Assembly (NCBI GenBank): GCA_017507805.1 | Contig: JAFWAC010000012.1 | Coordinates: 26,094-90,093 of the forward strand | From: Clostridia bacterium | Lineage (GTDB): Bacteria > Bacillota > Clostridia > Oscillospirales > Acutalibacteraceae | DNA: 64,000 nucleotides | Direction of reading: 5' to 3' | Part shown: positions 24,808-33,084 of the stretch, piece after piece | Numbering within the stretch: position 1 is the stretch's first letter | Layout of the letters: each line of letters starts with the position of its first letter | Program-made: the position numbers and the translations under genes | The notes under the pieces: model-generated | The model's input: only the letters and a program-made list of their open reading frames with translations | Told to the model about the DNA's origin: nothing | The model's database searches: none

Positions 24808-25875
24808 TTATGCTCCGAAAAGTGTATTATAAATATCTCTCAAATAATTTGCGGCTGAAACTCCGTCCTTAGTCGGAACATAGAATATGCAGTAGCACAG
24901 AACCGCAAGAAGCACCAAAATCACAACCGTCAAAACAAGTATGGATAAATTAAGCGGTGACTCCCTGTATGCCTTGCTTTTGAAATTTCCGTCCGTGACA
25001 AGGTCACTGTCATCCACAGGCAAATCGCTGTATGCATCATTATAGGCCTTCGCATCCCTGCGGCGCATTTTTTGCGGCTCCACATAAATATCGGAAACCT
25101 CCTCGTCACCCTCAGAGGAAAAGTCGAGATAACCGTCATCCGCTTCAAAAATCATACCCTTGGTAAGGGTAATCTCCTCATCCGATATATCAGTCTCGGG
25201 CTCCGCATTTTCCTCCTGATCGATTATAAGCTCGGTGCCGTCCGCCTCGGTTTGCTCCTGTTCGGCATCAGCTTCCTCGGCTTGGTCACAAGCGGCACCG
25301 TCCTCTGTCGGGCTTTGCTCCTCAGAAGGCTCCTCATTCAGTTGCTCTGTCGCTTGCTCGGCTTCCTCCTCTGTCGGCTGTCCGGCATTTGCCGCATCGG
25401 CACTTTCCTTCATATCTGCGGCACAAAGCTCCTCAATATAAGGATGAATTAAGGTTTGCATAACGGTTTTTCTAATGCTTTTATTTTCAGTGAGCAAAAT
25501 CATAGTCTGCGGACCGCTTTCAATTATACAACCGCCGAAATAGCCATCGGCTGTAATTAAAGGAATAGCGCCTTCAATTATTTGAATTTCCTCGTCTGCC
25601 GAAATGTGATATTCCTGGTTATCGACAGGCTTCATACCCTTTCCGATGGCTTCCGCCGCCAGACCGATTACACCGTCCTCCCCGAAAAGGCTGCCTGCAA
25701 TTATAATCACACGGCTACGGGAAACGGCTCTTGCCAGCCCCAGAACAAGACTTTTTTTATCGGAAATTTTGTCGGTCAAAAGTCTCATACGGCAACAGCC
25801 GCAAAGATTAAATTCCATTTCAAAGTCGCTGTTGGTTTTATAATAAAGTATGTCTGCTTTTATATTGTGAAACAT
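24808..25875 (-). CDS. Acidic membrane protein with a degenerate CinA/MoaB-like N-terminal domain
   Basis: A 355-residue protein with no assigned family. Residues about 35-150 loosely follow the molybdopterin-binding-like N-terminal half of CinA: SRVIIIAGSLFGEDGVIGLAAEAIGKG recalls the VITTGGLGPTEDD...AEALG region, and ADGYFGGCIIESGPQTMILL...LIHPYIEEL recalls the GTAPGF...LPGPP...VxPxL end. Key residues are changed, so catalysis is doubtful. A Glu/Ala/Gln-rich acidic region (about 152-240) and one membrane segment (about 305-330) follow, with a short C-terminal tail. It is the last gene of an operon that also encodes a CinA C-terminal domain protein. The CinA resemblance is my inference and needs a profile search. 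Confidence 0.6.
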   Translation of the reverse strand: MFHNIKADILYYKTNSDFEMEFNLCGCCRMRLLTDKISDKKSLVLGLARAVSRSRVIIIAGSLFGEDGVIGLAAEAIGKGMKPVDNQEYHISADEEIQIIEGAIPLITADGYFGGCIIESGPQTMILLTENKSIRKTVMQTLIHPYIEELCAADMKESADAANAGQPTEEEAEQATEQLNEEPSEEQSPTEDGAACDQAEEADAEQEQTEADGTELIIDQEENAEPETDISDEEITLTKGMIFEADDGYLDFSSEGDEEVSDIYVEPQKMRRRDAKAYNDAYSDLPVDDSDLVTDGNFKSKAYRESPLNLSILVLTVVILVLLAVLCYCIFYVPTKDGVSAANYLRDIYNTLFGA

Positions 25876-25890
25876 ATTTATGCTACTCCT

Positions 25891-26889
25891 TTAATTTATA
25901 TACGGATTCTTTTTCTTGCGCTTGTCATACCACTTTTGAGGATAACGGGGCTTTGCATTAACTCCTGCCTTTGAAACATCAACCTCATCCTTCTCATCCT
26001 CTCTGACCTCGCGAGCCATTACCACAAACCGCGCATTTTCAAAATCCTCAGAGCAGGTTATAAGGGTTATGATATTATCGCCGTACTTAACATCAACACC
26101 TGTATTTATAACGCTCCGTTCATAAGCCTCTGCGCTCCAAGCATTAAAATCATTAATATCCAAAAAGCGGGTGCGATAGATATTATAAATATAATTATTA
26201 TCATCCTCTTTCACGGCATTAAGCAAAAATACCGCATAGACCTTATATGTAGAGCTTTTATATAGGGTAGAAAACTCTATGGTGGGGTGTTCTTTATAAA
26301 AATCAAGCGACTTGTATTTCTTAAGTTGCCCGAACATTGAGCCGTCCTTCATTTCGTGCCCGTAAATAGCAAGGTTGGAATCGGTATGCTGCTCACTGAT
26401 AAGATTGGCGCAATCAAAATACAGCGCACCGTACACACTGTACTTTTTCTGTTGGTTATGGTCTAAATAAAAATCATTGTCAGGCGCCTGATAGATCGGA
26501 TTATCCACCTTTGTTCCTTTAATGGTAATCCAACCTTTGAACTGGTCGTTTTCGGCAAGCATTTTTTGAATTGCCTTTTGGCGCGCCTCCTCTGCCGCCT
26601 TTAAAGCCTCCTCATCATTTTCACCGTCACCGTCTGTCTCAATACTGACAGTATTGTGCCAAAGGTCGCGGCTGTCATCAATTATTCCGTTCTGGCGGTC
26701 AGATTCAATAAAATAATCTGCAAGATAGCAGGCAGAAACAATTAAAGCAACAAGCGAAACCAGAAACAGCACCTTAAAGAAAATCTGCTTGATATTATCC
26801 GCTTTATTGGGAATATAAGAAACAAATATATGCTTCCATATTTTTTTGAAATTTATTTTAAAATTTATTTCTTTGTTAAGAATGTTCAT
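25891..26889 (-). CDS. Class B sortase
   Basis: A 332-residue membrane-anchored transpeptidase that cleaves sorting signals and links proteins to peptidoglycan. It has one N-terminal membrane segment (about 38-62), a charged helical stalk, and a sortase B-type domain with GWITIKGTKVDNPIYQ, catalytic His in AIYGHEM, Cys in LITCSED and Arg in ARFVVMARE. It abuts the cinA-like gene (stop and start adjacent) and precedes the acidic membrane protein. No substrate gene is adjacent; the only clear LPXTG protein of the window is in the polysaccharide locus. Confidence 0.92.
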   Translation of the reverse strand: MNILNKEINFKINFKKIWKHIFVSYIPNKADNIKQIFFKVLFLVSLVALIVSACYLADYFIESDRQNGIIDDSRDLWHNTVSIETDGDGENDEEALKAAEEARQKAIQKMLAENDQFKGWITIKGTKVDNPIYQAPDNDFYLDHNQQKKYSVYGALYFDCANLISEQHTDSNLAIYGHEMKDGSMFGQLKKYKSLDFYKEHPTIEFSTLYKSSTYKVYAVFLLNAVKEDDNNYIYNIYRTRFLDINDFNAWSAEAYERSVINTGVDVKYGDNIITLITCSEDFENARFVVMAREVREDEKDEVDVSKAGVNAKPRYPQKWYDKRKKKNPYIN

Positions 26890-27381
26890 TTAAAGTACCT
26901 CTATATAACTGTTAATAAGCTCAAAAACCGCCGCTGTGGCAGAATTTTTAACAAAATTTCGGCTTTTAGGTTCAATATCAAGAAGCTTGACCTGTGTGCC
27001 GTTTTGTCCTGCAACAGCAATAAAAACATATCCCGGAGGGTGCCCTTCACTGCTCTGAGGACCTGCCACACCTGTCACCGAGGCTCCCAAATCGGAGCCG
27101 GCAAGCCTTCGCACATTTTCAGCCATTTCCTTGGCGGTCTGTTCCGAAACCGCACCGAAGCGGTCAAGCGTTTCCTGTGACACCCCCAAAATACCGTTTT
27201 TTATACGGCAGGAATATGAGGTGACACCTAATTCAAATATTGTGGACACACCCGAAACGGCTGTGATATAAGACGAAACCGTACCTCCCGTACAGGATTC
27301 GGCGGTGGCAACCGTCATCCCCTTTTCCTTTAATTTATTAACGGTTTGTTCGGCTTGTAAATAAAGCTTTTGGTCAATCAA
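26890..27381 (-). CDS. pncC: CinA C-terminal domain protein, nicotinamide-nucleotide amidase
   Basis: A 163-residue stand-alone CinA C-terminal domain. Known: this domain deamidates nicotinamide mononucleotide to nicotinic acid mononucleotide. Motifs: ATAESCTGGTVSSYIT, GVTSYSCRIKNGILGV, FGAVSEQTAKEMAENVR and TGVAGPQSSEGHPPGYVFIAV. The N-terminal MoaB-like half found in the usual 400-residue CinA is absent, but a weakly similar domain appears two genes downstream. It lies between thiI and the sortase gene. Confidence 0.9.
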   Translation of the reverse strand: MIDQKLYLQAEQTVNKLKEKGMTVATAESCTGGTVSSYITAVSGVSTIFELGVTSYSCRIKNGILGVSQETLDRFGAVSEQTAKEMAENVRRLAGSDLGASVTGVAGPQSSEGHPPGYVFIAVAGQNGTQVKLLDIEPKSRNFVKNSATAAVFELINSYIEVL

Positions 27382-27394
27382 AAGAATTTTCCTT

Positions 27395-28564
27395 TCAGTC
27401 TATATAAGTATATCGGGTTTCACTTATAGCCTTTTCTATAAGTCCATCAACATCAAGTCCGCTTTCAGCCTTTTCGCATTGCTCCAAGGTAGGTCGGGTT
27501 TTCGGGTGCTTCGGCGTGAATACGGTACAGCAATCCTCATAAGGTAAAATCGAGGTTTCAAAGGTATCAATATTTCTTGAAATTCGGACAATTTCCTCTT
27601 TATCCATACCTATAAGCGGTCTTAAAACAGGGAGATTAACCACACTGTCTGTGGTAACAAGAGCAGGCAAGGTCTGGCTTGCAACCTGACCGAGGCTTTC
27701 ACCCGTGATGAGAGCAAGTCCACCCGAATTGCCGGCGATTTTTTCGGAAATCCGCATCATCATACGGCGCATTATGAGGGTGAAATAATCCTCAGGGCAA
27801 TTCTCGGCAATCATATCCTGAATTTCGGTAAAGGGTACGATTGCAAGATTTATGCAACCGCTGTAACGCGCAACCTTTGAAAGCAGGGTTTTAACCTTTT
27901 GCTCTGCTCTGGGGCTTGTATAAGGAGGGCTTGCAAAATGTATCGCATTAAGGCGCAGACCTCTTTTAGCCATCATCCACGCCGCAACGGGGCTGTCAAT
28001 ACCGCCCGAAATGAGTATAGATGCGGTACCCGCAGTACCGACAGGAAGTCCCCCAGCTCCCTGTAGCTGTTCCGCCCTTACATAGGCGGCATAATCGCGG
28101 ATTTCAACAAACACTGTTTTATCGGGGTTATGAACATCCACACTCAAATGCGGGAAGCTTTTAAGCAACACACCGCCAAGCTCGGCGCAAATCTGCGGCG
28201 AGGTCAAAGGAAAGCCTTTGTCAGCCCTTTTTGCCTCTACCTTGAATGTTTTTATGTTTTCCATCGAGGGCTTCAGGTATTCAACCGATTTTTCAAGTAT
28301 ATCGGTCATATCCTTTTTGCAGACGCAGGCTCTGCTGAATGCGGCTATACCGAAAATAAGGCTCACCCGTGAGAGTGCCTCCTCAAAATCAAAGCTTTCA
28401 TCCTCAGGTTCTACATATATCGCCGACTGCGCCTTACGCACAGTAAAGCTCCCCAAGCCGTTTAAACGGCGCTTCATATTTTTAATGAGTATATCCTCAA
28501 AATTACTGCGGTTAAGTCCTTTAAGAGCAAGCTCACCGTTTTTTATAAGTATTATTTCTTTCAT
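27395..28564 (-). CDS. thiI: tRNA 4-thiouridine synthetase ThiI
   Basis: A 389-residue sulfurtransferase adding sulfur to U8 of tRNA, also able to serve thiamine synthesis. Domains in order: ferredoxin-like N-terminus, THUMP domain (about 60-165), and PP-loop ATPase with SGGIDSPVAAWMMAKRG near residue 185. No C-terminal rhodanese domain is present, as usual in Firmicutes, where a dedicated cysteine desulfurase supplies sulfur. The start overlaps the desulfurase stop (ATGA), which couples the two genes. Confidence 0.95.
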   Translation of the reverse strand: MKEIILIKNGELALKGLNRSNFEDILIKNMKRRLNGLGSFTVRKAQSAIYVEPEDESFDFEEALSRVSLIFGIAAFSRACVCKKDMTDILEKSVEYLKPSMENIKTFKVEAKRADKGFPLTSPQICAELGGVLLKSFPHLSVDVHNPDKTVFVEIRDYAAYVRAEQLQGAGGLPVGTAGTASILISGGIDSPVAAWMMAKRGLRLNAIHFASPPYTSPRAEQKVKTLLSKVARYSGCINLAIVPFTEIQDMIAENCPEDYFTLIMRRMMMRISEKIAGNSGGLALITGESLGQVASQTLPALVTTDSVVNLPVLRPLIGMDKEEIVRISRNIDTFETSILPYEDCCTVFTPKHPKTRPTLEQCEKAESGLDVDGLIEKAISETRYTYID

Positions 28565-29694
28565 ATTTTATTTTTCCTCAGGCTCACTACTGCGTCCTTT
28601 AACGCGGCGAGCGTAAGGTCTATATCCTCCTTGGTATTATTGCGGGAAAAGCTAAGTCTTAAAGCGCTGTCAATACGGGCTTTATCAAGTCCCAGCGCCT
28701 TTAGCACATAGCTAAGCTCCCCCTTGGCGCAGGCGCTTCCGCTTGACACGAAAATATTTCTCATTTCCAAAAAATGGAGCAAGGTTTCGGAACGGTAGCC
28801 CGGCACCGAAATATTAAGTATATAAGGGCAGGCATTTTCGGGTGAATTGATTTCTATAAAGCCCGACTGCCTGAAAGCATCCCTTGCGTAGGAATTAAGC
28901 TCTGCCGTTTTATCGGCTGTCGCAGTGATATTCGGCAACTCCTTAATCGCACCCTCAAATCCGGCAATGAGAGGTACCGCCTCTGTGCCGGAGCGCAAGC
29001 CCCTCTCCTGACCGCCGCCCGTAATAAGCGGGGTTATGTGCAGTCCCTTTTTACAGTATAAAAAACCAATCCCTTTTGGACCGTGAATTTTATGAGCGCT
29101 TGCTGAAAGCATATCCACCCCAAGACTTCTGACATTTACGGGAATTTTACCGAAGCCCTGAACGGCATCGCAGTGAAAAAGTGCGTTTGGAGCAATTTTT
29201 TTTACTATTCTTACCGCCTCGGCAACAGGCTGAACCGTGCCGATTTCATTGTTGACAAGCATCACGCTCACCATTGCAGTTTTACCGTCAAGCGAGGCTT
29301 CAAGTGCCTTTAAATCTATAACACCCTCGCTGTCACAGCCAATACGGACAACCTCAAAGCCCTGAGCCTCAAGTCTTTTAACCGTTTCCAGCACAGACGG
29401 ATGCTCTATTTGCGTGGTAATTATTTTTTTGTTTCTGCTGTTTGCCACCGTCATAAGGGCAGTATTATTAGCCTCTGTTCCGCTGCCCGTGAAAACGATT
29501 TCATCACTGCGAGCAGAGATGAATTTTGCAACCGCTTCCCTCGCGGAGGTGACTGCCTCCTCGGCATACATCCCCAGCGTGTGCAGAGATGACGGATTTC
29601 CCCAATTTTCGCAAAGTGCCCGACTTATATATTCACAAGCCGTTTTACATGGCTTGGTTGTGGCGCTGTTATCAAGATATGTTATGTGCTCCAA
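28561..29694 (-). CDS. Cysteine desulfurase (NifS/IscS family) partner of ThiI
   Basis: PLP enzyme moving sulfur from cysteine onto its own active-site cysteine, here probably for ThiI. Motifs: TYLDNSATTKP at the N-terminus, GNPSSLH, the PLP lysine in SASAHKIHGPKG, HCDAVQGFGKI, and the catalytic Cys in SSGSACAKGE. About 377 residues. The start is uncertain: a TTG before EHITYLDNS with GGAAG upstream was chosen, but a GTG nine bases earlier is possible. Its stop overlaps thiI. It is the first gene of the operon. Confidence 0.92.
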   Translation of the reverse strand: MEHITYLDNSATTKPCKTACEYISRALCENWGNPSSLHTLGMYAEEAVTSAREAVAKFISARSDEIVFTGSGTEANNTALMTVANSRNKKIITTQIEHPSVLETVKRLEAQGFEVVRIGCDSEGVIDLKALEASLDGKTAMVSVMLVNNEIGTVQPVAEAVRIVKKIAPNALFHCDAVQGFGKIPVNVRSLGVDMLSASAHKIHGPKGIGFLYCKKGLHITPLITGGGQERGLRSGTEAVPLIAGFEGAIKELPNITATADKTAELNSYARDAFRQSGFIEINSPENACPYILNISVPGYRSETLLHFLEMRNIFVSSGSACAKGELSYVLKALGLDKARIDSALRLSFSRNNTKEDIDLTLAALKDAVVSLRKNKI

Positions 29695-29727
29695 GCTCAA
29701 CACTTCCAAGTTACAATAATTAGATAT

Positions 29728-29756
29728 ATTATACTATATATTTTCAAATTTAACAA
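29728..29756 (-). promoter_or_regulatory. Promoter of the desulfurase-thiI-cinA-sortase operon
   Basis: On the minus strand TTGTTA and TATAAT are separated by 17 bases, about 34 bases upstream of the chosen TTG start. The divergent symporter gene has no equally clear promoter in this gap. Confidence 0.65.
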
Positions 29757-29844
29757 TAGTTAATTAGTATGATAATGTAATAAAATTTAAATTTTTTTAA
29801 TAATTATACCTTAGAAAATATTTTTTTGCGATTAAGGGATAGGT

Positions 29845-31209
29845 ATGATTGAGTTTTTAAGCTTTTCTGAGAAACTGATTTCCGGCTCTCTGCCGTTTGC
29901 CGCGCTTATGCTTTGCGGCATTTACATCACTGTAACAGGAAATTTTTTTCAGTTCACCCGGTTTTTAAAATCGGTAAAGCTTGTGATAAAGGCTTTTCGT
30001 ACAAAGCGTGACCCCGATGCAGGCTTAAGCTCTATAGGGGCCGCCTGCACAGCACTCTCAGCGACAGTGGGCATAGGAAACATTGCAGGTGTTGCAGGCG
30101 CTATTTCTTTGGGCGGTGCAGGCGCTGTTTTCTGGATGTGGATAAGCGCGCTTTTGGGAATGGCAATAAAATATGCCGAAATTACACTTGCAGTAAAATT
30201 CCGCGAAAAAAAGGGTAATGAATTCATAGGCGGTCCTATGTACTACATAAAAAACGGTCTGTCGCGAAATTTGAATTTTATTGCTGTAATGTTTGCTGTT
30301 GCCTGTATTCCGGCAGTCTTTACCACAGGAAATATCACCCAGATAAATGCGGCGGTTTTATCGGTTGGAAGCAGTATACCGACAAGGCTTATCTCGGGGA
30401 TTTCATTTACTGTCATCGTCTTTGCGGTAATAAAAGGGGGAGCCAAAAGAATCGGAGCCGTAACTGAAAAGGCAGTGCCTTTAATGTCTGTCCTTTACTT
30501 TCTTCTTTCATTAGGGGTAATAATAGTAAACCGCGAGCTTTTGCCAAATGCATTCAAAATGATATTTGAGGGCGCTCTTAAGCCCAAAGCGGTAACGGGA
30601 GGGGCGGTGATGTCGGTCATAACTGCAATCTCTGTCGGGGCATCGAGGGGTATTTTCTCCAATGAGGCAGGGCTTGGCACCTCGGCAATGGCACATTCCG
30701 CCGCATACGATGCAGATGCAAAAACTCAAGGTCTTTACGGAATTTTCGAGGTTTTTACCGACACAATCCTCATTTGCACCCTTACAGCATTGACAATTCT
30801 TTGCAGCTCGGTTAAAATTGATTACGGAACAATTGCTTCCTCGGAATTGGTCGCTTCTGCACTCAGCGTGTGCTACGGAAAAGCCGCTTCCCCGCTTTTG
30901 GCGGTTATGACCTGCTTTTTTGCCCTTTCAAGTGTCTTGGGCTGGGCGCTTTACGGTGACATTTGCATAAGCTTTCTTTTCGGAGAAAGGGGCAGAGGAC
31001 TGTTTTTAAGAATATATCCGTTGGGCTGTATTATCGGAGCATTTTTAAATGCGGCGGCAGTCTGGCGGTTAGCAGCAATTGCAAACGGAATAATGCTTTG
31101 CATAAATCTGCCTGTAATGCTTACTTTATGGGATAAATCTTATATCAAAAGGGACGGTAAAAATGTTTTTAAAAAGAATAGCAAGCCTGCAAAATTTTCT
31201 GACCGATGA
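29845..31209 (+). CDS. Sodium/alanine (glycine) symporter, AGCS family
   Basis: A 454-residue transporter with about ten membrane segments. AGCS signatures are clear: GLSSIGAACTALSATVGIGNIAGVAGAISLGGAGAVFWMW, FIGGPMYYIKNGL and the later SVGASRGIFSNEAGLGTSAMAHSAA. It imports alanine or glycine with sodium. The last 47 bases overlap the start of the M24 peptidase gene, so the two are probably one transcript, coupling amino acid uptake with peptide processing. Confidence 0.93.
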   Translation: MIEFLSFSEKLISGSLPFAALMLCGIYITVTGNFFQFTRFLKSVKLVIKAFRTKRDPDAGLSSIGAACTALSATVGIGNIAGVAGAISLGGAGAVFWMWISALLGMAIKYAEITLAVKFREKKGNEFIGGPMYYIKNGLSRNLNFIAVMFAVACIPAVFTTGNITQINAAVLSVGSSIPTRLISGISFTVIVFAVIKGGAKRIGAVTEKAVPLMSVLYFLLSLGVIIVNRELLPNAFKMIFEGALKPKAVTGGAVMSVITAISVGASRGIFSNEAGLGTSAMAHSAAYDADAKTQGLYGIFEVFTDTILICTLTALTILCSSVKIDYGTIASSELVASALSVCYGKAASPLLAVMTCFFALSSVLGWALYGDICISFLFGERGRGLFLRIYPLGCIIGAFLNAAAVWRLAAIANGIMLCINLPVMLTLWDKSYIKRDGKNVFKKNSKPAKFSDR

Positions 31210-32233
31210 CCAAGCGATGCTTATATCTGACGATAATAACCGATTTTATTTTACGGGTATGCGCTCCTCGGCAGGGGTTGTTTTGATAACCAAAAGCGAG
31301 AGCTTTTTGTTTATAGATTTCAGATACTACGAAAAGGCGCTTTCCACCGTTAAAAATACCCGTGTTATCCTCAGTGAAAAGCTTTATTCACAAATATACG
31401 AAGCTTTAAAATCAGCAGGTGTTACTACTGTTTTTACAGAAACCGATTTAATCTCCGTTTCAGCCTTCAAGCGGCTCAAAGCGGCTTTCCCCGAAATCAG
31501 GCTGAGCCAAAGCGGTAAGCTTACCGATAAAATCAAGGAGCTTCGCAGCATTAAGAGCGCAGAGGAAATTGAGAAAATCCGCATTTCTCAAGAGCTTACC
31601 GACCGCACCTTTTCCTACATTCTTGAAAGAATAGAAATCGGGAGAACCGAAAAGGAAATTATGCTTGATATGGAGTTTTTTATGCGCCGTCTGGGAAGCG
31701 AGGGTACTGCCTTTGATTTTATCGTGGTTTCGGGCAAAAACTCCTCCTTACCTCACGGAGTTCCCACCGATAAGAAAATTGAAAGGGGAGACTTTGTCAC
31801 CATGGATTTCGGCGCTGTGGTTGAAGGCTACCGTTCGGATATGACCCGTACTGTGGCGGTGGGTGAAGTGAATGATCGCCAAAAAGAGGTATATTCAATT
31901 GTTTTAAAAGCGCAAAAAGCGGCATTAGAAGCAATAAAGCCGGGTTTTAAATGCTGTGAGGTTGACCGTATTGCACGCGATATTATAGCCGAAGCAGGCT
32001 TTGAAAAGTGCTTCGGTCACGGTTTGGGGCACAGTGTCGGACTTGATATACACGAGTCCCCTGCCTGCAACACAAGGGATAACACTCTGCTTAAAAAGGG
32101 TATGATAATGACGGTTGAGCCGGGAATTTATCTTGAAAACAGTTTTGGAGTGAGAATTGAGGATATGGTTGCGGTTACAGCTGACGCTTGCGAGAATTTT
32201 ACCACAAGCACAAAAGAGCTTATAATATTGTAA
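31163..32233 (+). CDS. Xaa-Pro aminopeptidase, M24B family
   Basis: A 356-residue metallopeptidase removing N-terminal residues next to proline. It has a creatinase-like N-terminal domain (about 1-125) and a pita-bread catalytic domain. Metal ligands are all present: the two Asp in MDFGAVVEGYRSDMTRT, His in FGHGLGHSVGLDIHE, and Glu in TVEPGIY and RIEDMV. It starts inside the symporter gene in another frame. The N-terminal MFLKRIASLQNFL fits the family start. Confidence 0.92.
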   Translation: MFLKRIASLQNFLTDDQAMLISDDNNRFYFTGMRSSAGVVLITKSESFLFIDFRYYEKALSTVKNTRVILSEKLYSQIYEALKSAGVTTVFTETDLISVSAFKRLKAAFPEIRLSQSGKLTDKIKELRSIKSAEEIEKIRISQELTDRTFSYILERIEIGRTEKEIMLDMEFFMRRLGSEGTAFDFIVVSGKNSSLPHGVPTDKKIERGDFVTMDFGAVVEGYRSDMTRTVAVGEVNDRQKEVYSIVLKAQKAALEAIKPGFKCCEVDRIARDIIAEAGFEKCFGHGLGHSVGLDIHESPACNTRDNTLLKKGMIMTVEPGIYLENSFGVRIEDMVAVTADACENFTTSTKELIIL

Positions 32234-32303
32234 CCGACTGCCCGATTGTGAAAAATCAGCAATTTTATTTTTCAGAAAAAGCTAAAATTAGCTATTAATA
32301 TTA

Positions 32304-32332
32304 TTGACAATTTTCGACCTTTGTGATAACAT
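32304..32332 (+). promoter_or_regulatory. Promoter of the xpt-transporter operon
   Basis: TTGACA and TAACAT with a 17-base spacer; the -10 is preceded by TGTGA, resembling an extended -10. Transcription would start near 32340 and give a leader of about 115 bases. Confidence 0.6.
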
Positions 32333-32339
32333 AATAGCG

Positions 32340-32458
32340 TAATTAAATATTGTTGCCGATATGGTTCAACAGCTCGTTATTTTCAATTATCTTTATCAGA
32401 TATATTGGCAGACTTAAAGCTTTTAAGTCTGCTTTTTTGTTTTAAGGGGTGAAATCGG
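32340..32458 (+). promoter_or_regulatory. Attenuator-type leader of xpt, unassigned riboswitch candidate
   Basis: GCCGATAT (32355-32362) pairs with ATATTGGC (32402-32409), closing a region with two short hairpins (AAC/GUU and AUCU/AGAU) and forming a small three-way junction. The 3' strand of the closing stem overlaps the first bases of an intrinsic terminator: GCAGACTTAAA pairs with TTTAAGTCTGC, then six T (32408-32438). Such an overlap is the classic layout of a ligand-gated terminator. The usual purine aptamer core (CTACC, GTAAA-type loop) is absent, so I cannot assign a known class. Confidence 0.6.
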
Positions 32459-33031
32459 TTGAAGGCTCTGGAGGAAAAAATATTAAAGGAGGGCACCGTC
32501 CTTCCCGGTAATATTCTTAAGGTTACTTCATTTTTAAATCACAGAATAGATGCGGATTTTATGATGGAGATGGGAAAAGAAATTGCACGCCTTTTTGAGA
32601 ATGACGGTGTGACTAAAATCCTCACGGTGGAAACCTCGGGTATTGCGATTGCAATGGGTGCCGCCGTGCAGATGCATCTGCCGTTGGTTTTTGCAAAAAA
32701 ACACAAAACGGGAAACATCTCGGGCGCGGTTTATTCAACTGTTGTTCATTCCTACACACACGGTGTTGATTATAATATAGTTGTTAATCGGGAATACATA
32801 TCAAAGGATGATAATGTGCTTGTCGTGGATGATTTTCTTGCAAACGGTAAAGCACTTGAGGGTCTTATCGATATTGTAGGACAAGCAGGTGCCAAGGTGG
32901 CAGGCTGTTCCTGCGCAATCGAAAAGGGCTTCCAGCAGGGCGGAGACAGGCTGAGAAGCAAGGGCATAAAGGTTGAATCCCTCGCCATTGTCGAAAGTAT
33001 GAGCGACAGTTCCCTTACCTTCCGCAAATAA
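32459..33031 (+). CDS. xpt: Xanthine phosphoribosyltransferase
   Basis: Salvages xanthine to XMP using PRPP. The 190-residue protein matches Xpt closely: ALEEKILKEGTVLPGNILKVTSFLNHRIDADFM at the N-terminus, TVETSGIAIAM, FAKKHKTGNI, and the PRPP loop VLVVDDFLANGKAL. The start is TTG, with AAGGGGTGAAA upstream. It is the first gene after the attenuator-like leader and is followed 53 bases later by a nucleoside-type ABC transporter instead of the pbuX permease found in Bacillus. Confidence 0.95.
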   Translation: MKALEEKILKEGTVLPGNILKVTSFLNHRIDADFMMEMGKEIARLFENDGVTKILTVETSGIAIAMGAAVQMHLPLVFAKKHKTGNISGAVYSTVVHSYTHGVDYNIVVNREYISKDDNVLVVDDFLANGKALEGLIDIVGQAGAKVAGCSCAIEKGFQQGGDRLRSKGIKVESLAIVESMSDSSLTFRK

Positions 33032-33084
33032 TATGTATGTAATAAAATTTACATAAAAATTTTAAAAAAGAGGAGATTTTTAAA

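Noticed and set aside
32340-32458. Classical purine riboswitch before xpt
   Set aside because: GATATGG is present, but the CTACC junction and paired loops of the aptamer are not; kept as an unassigned leader.
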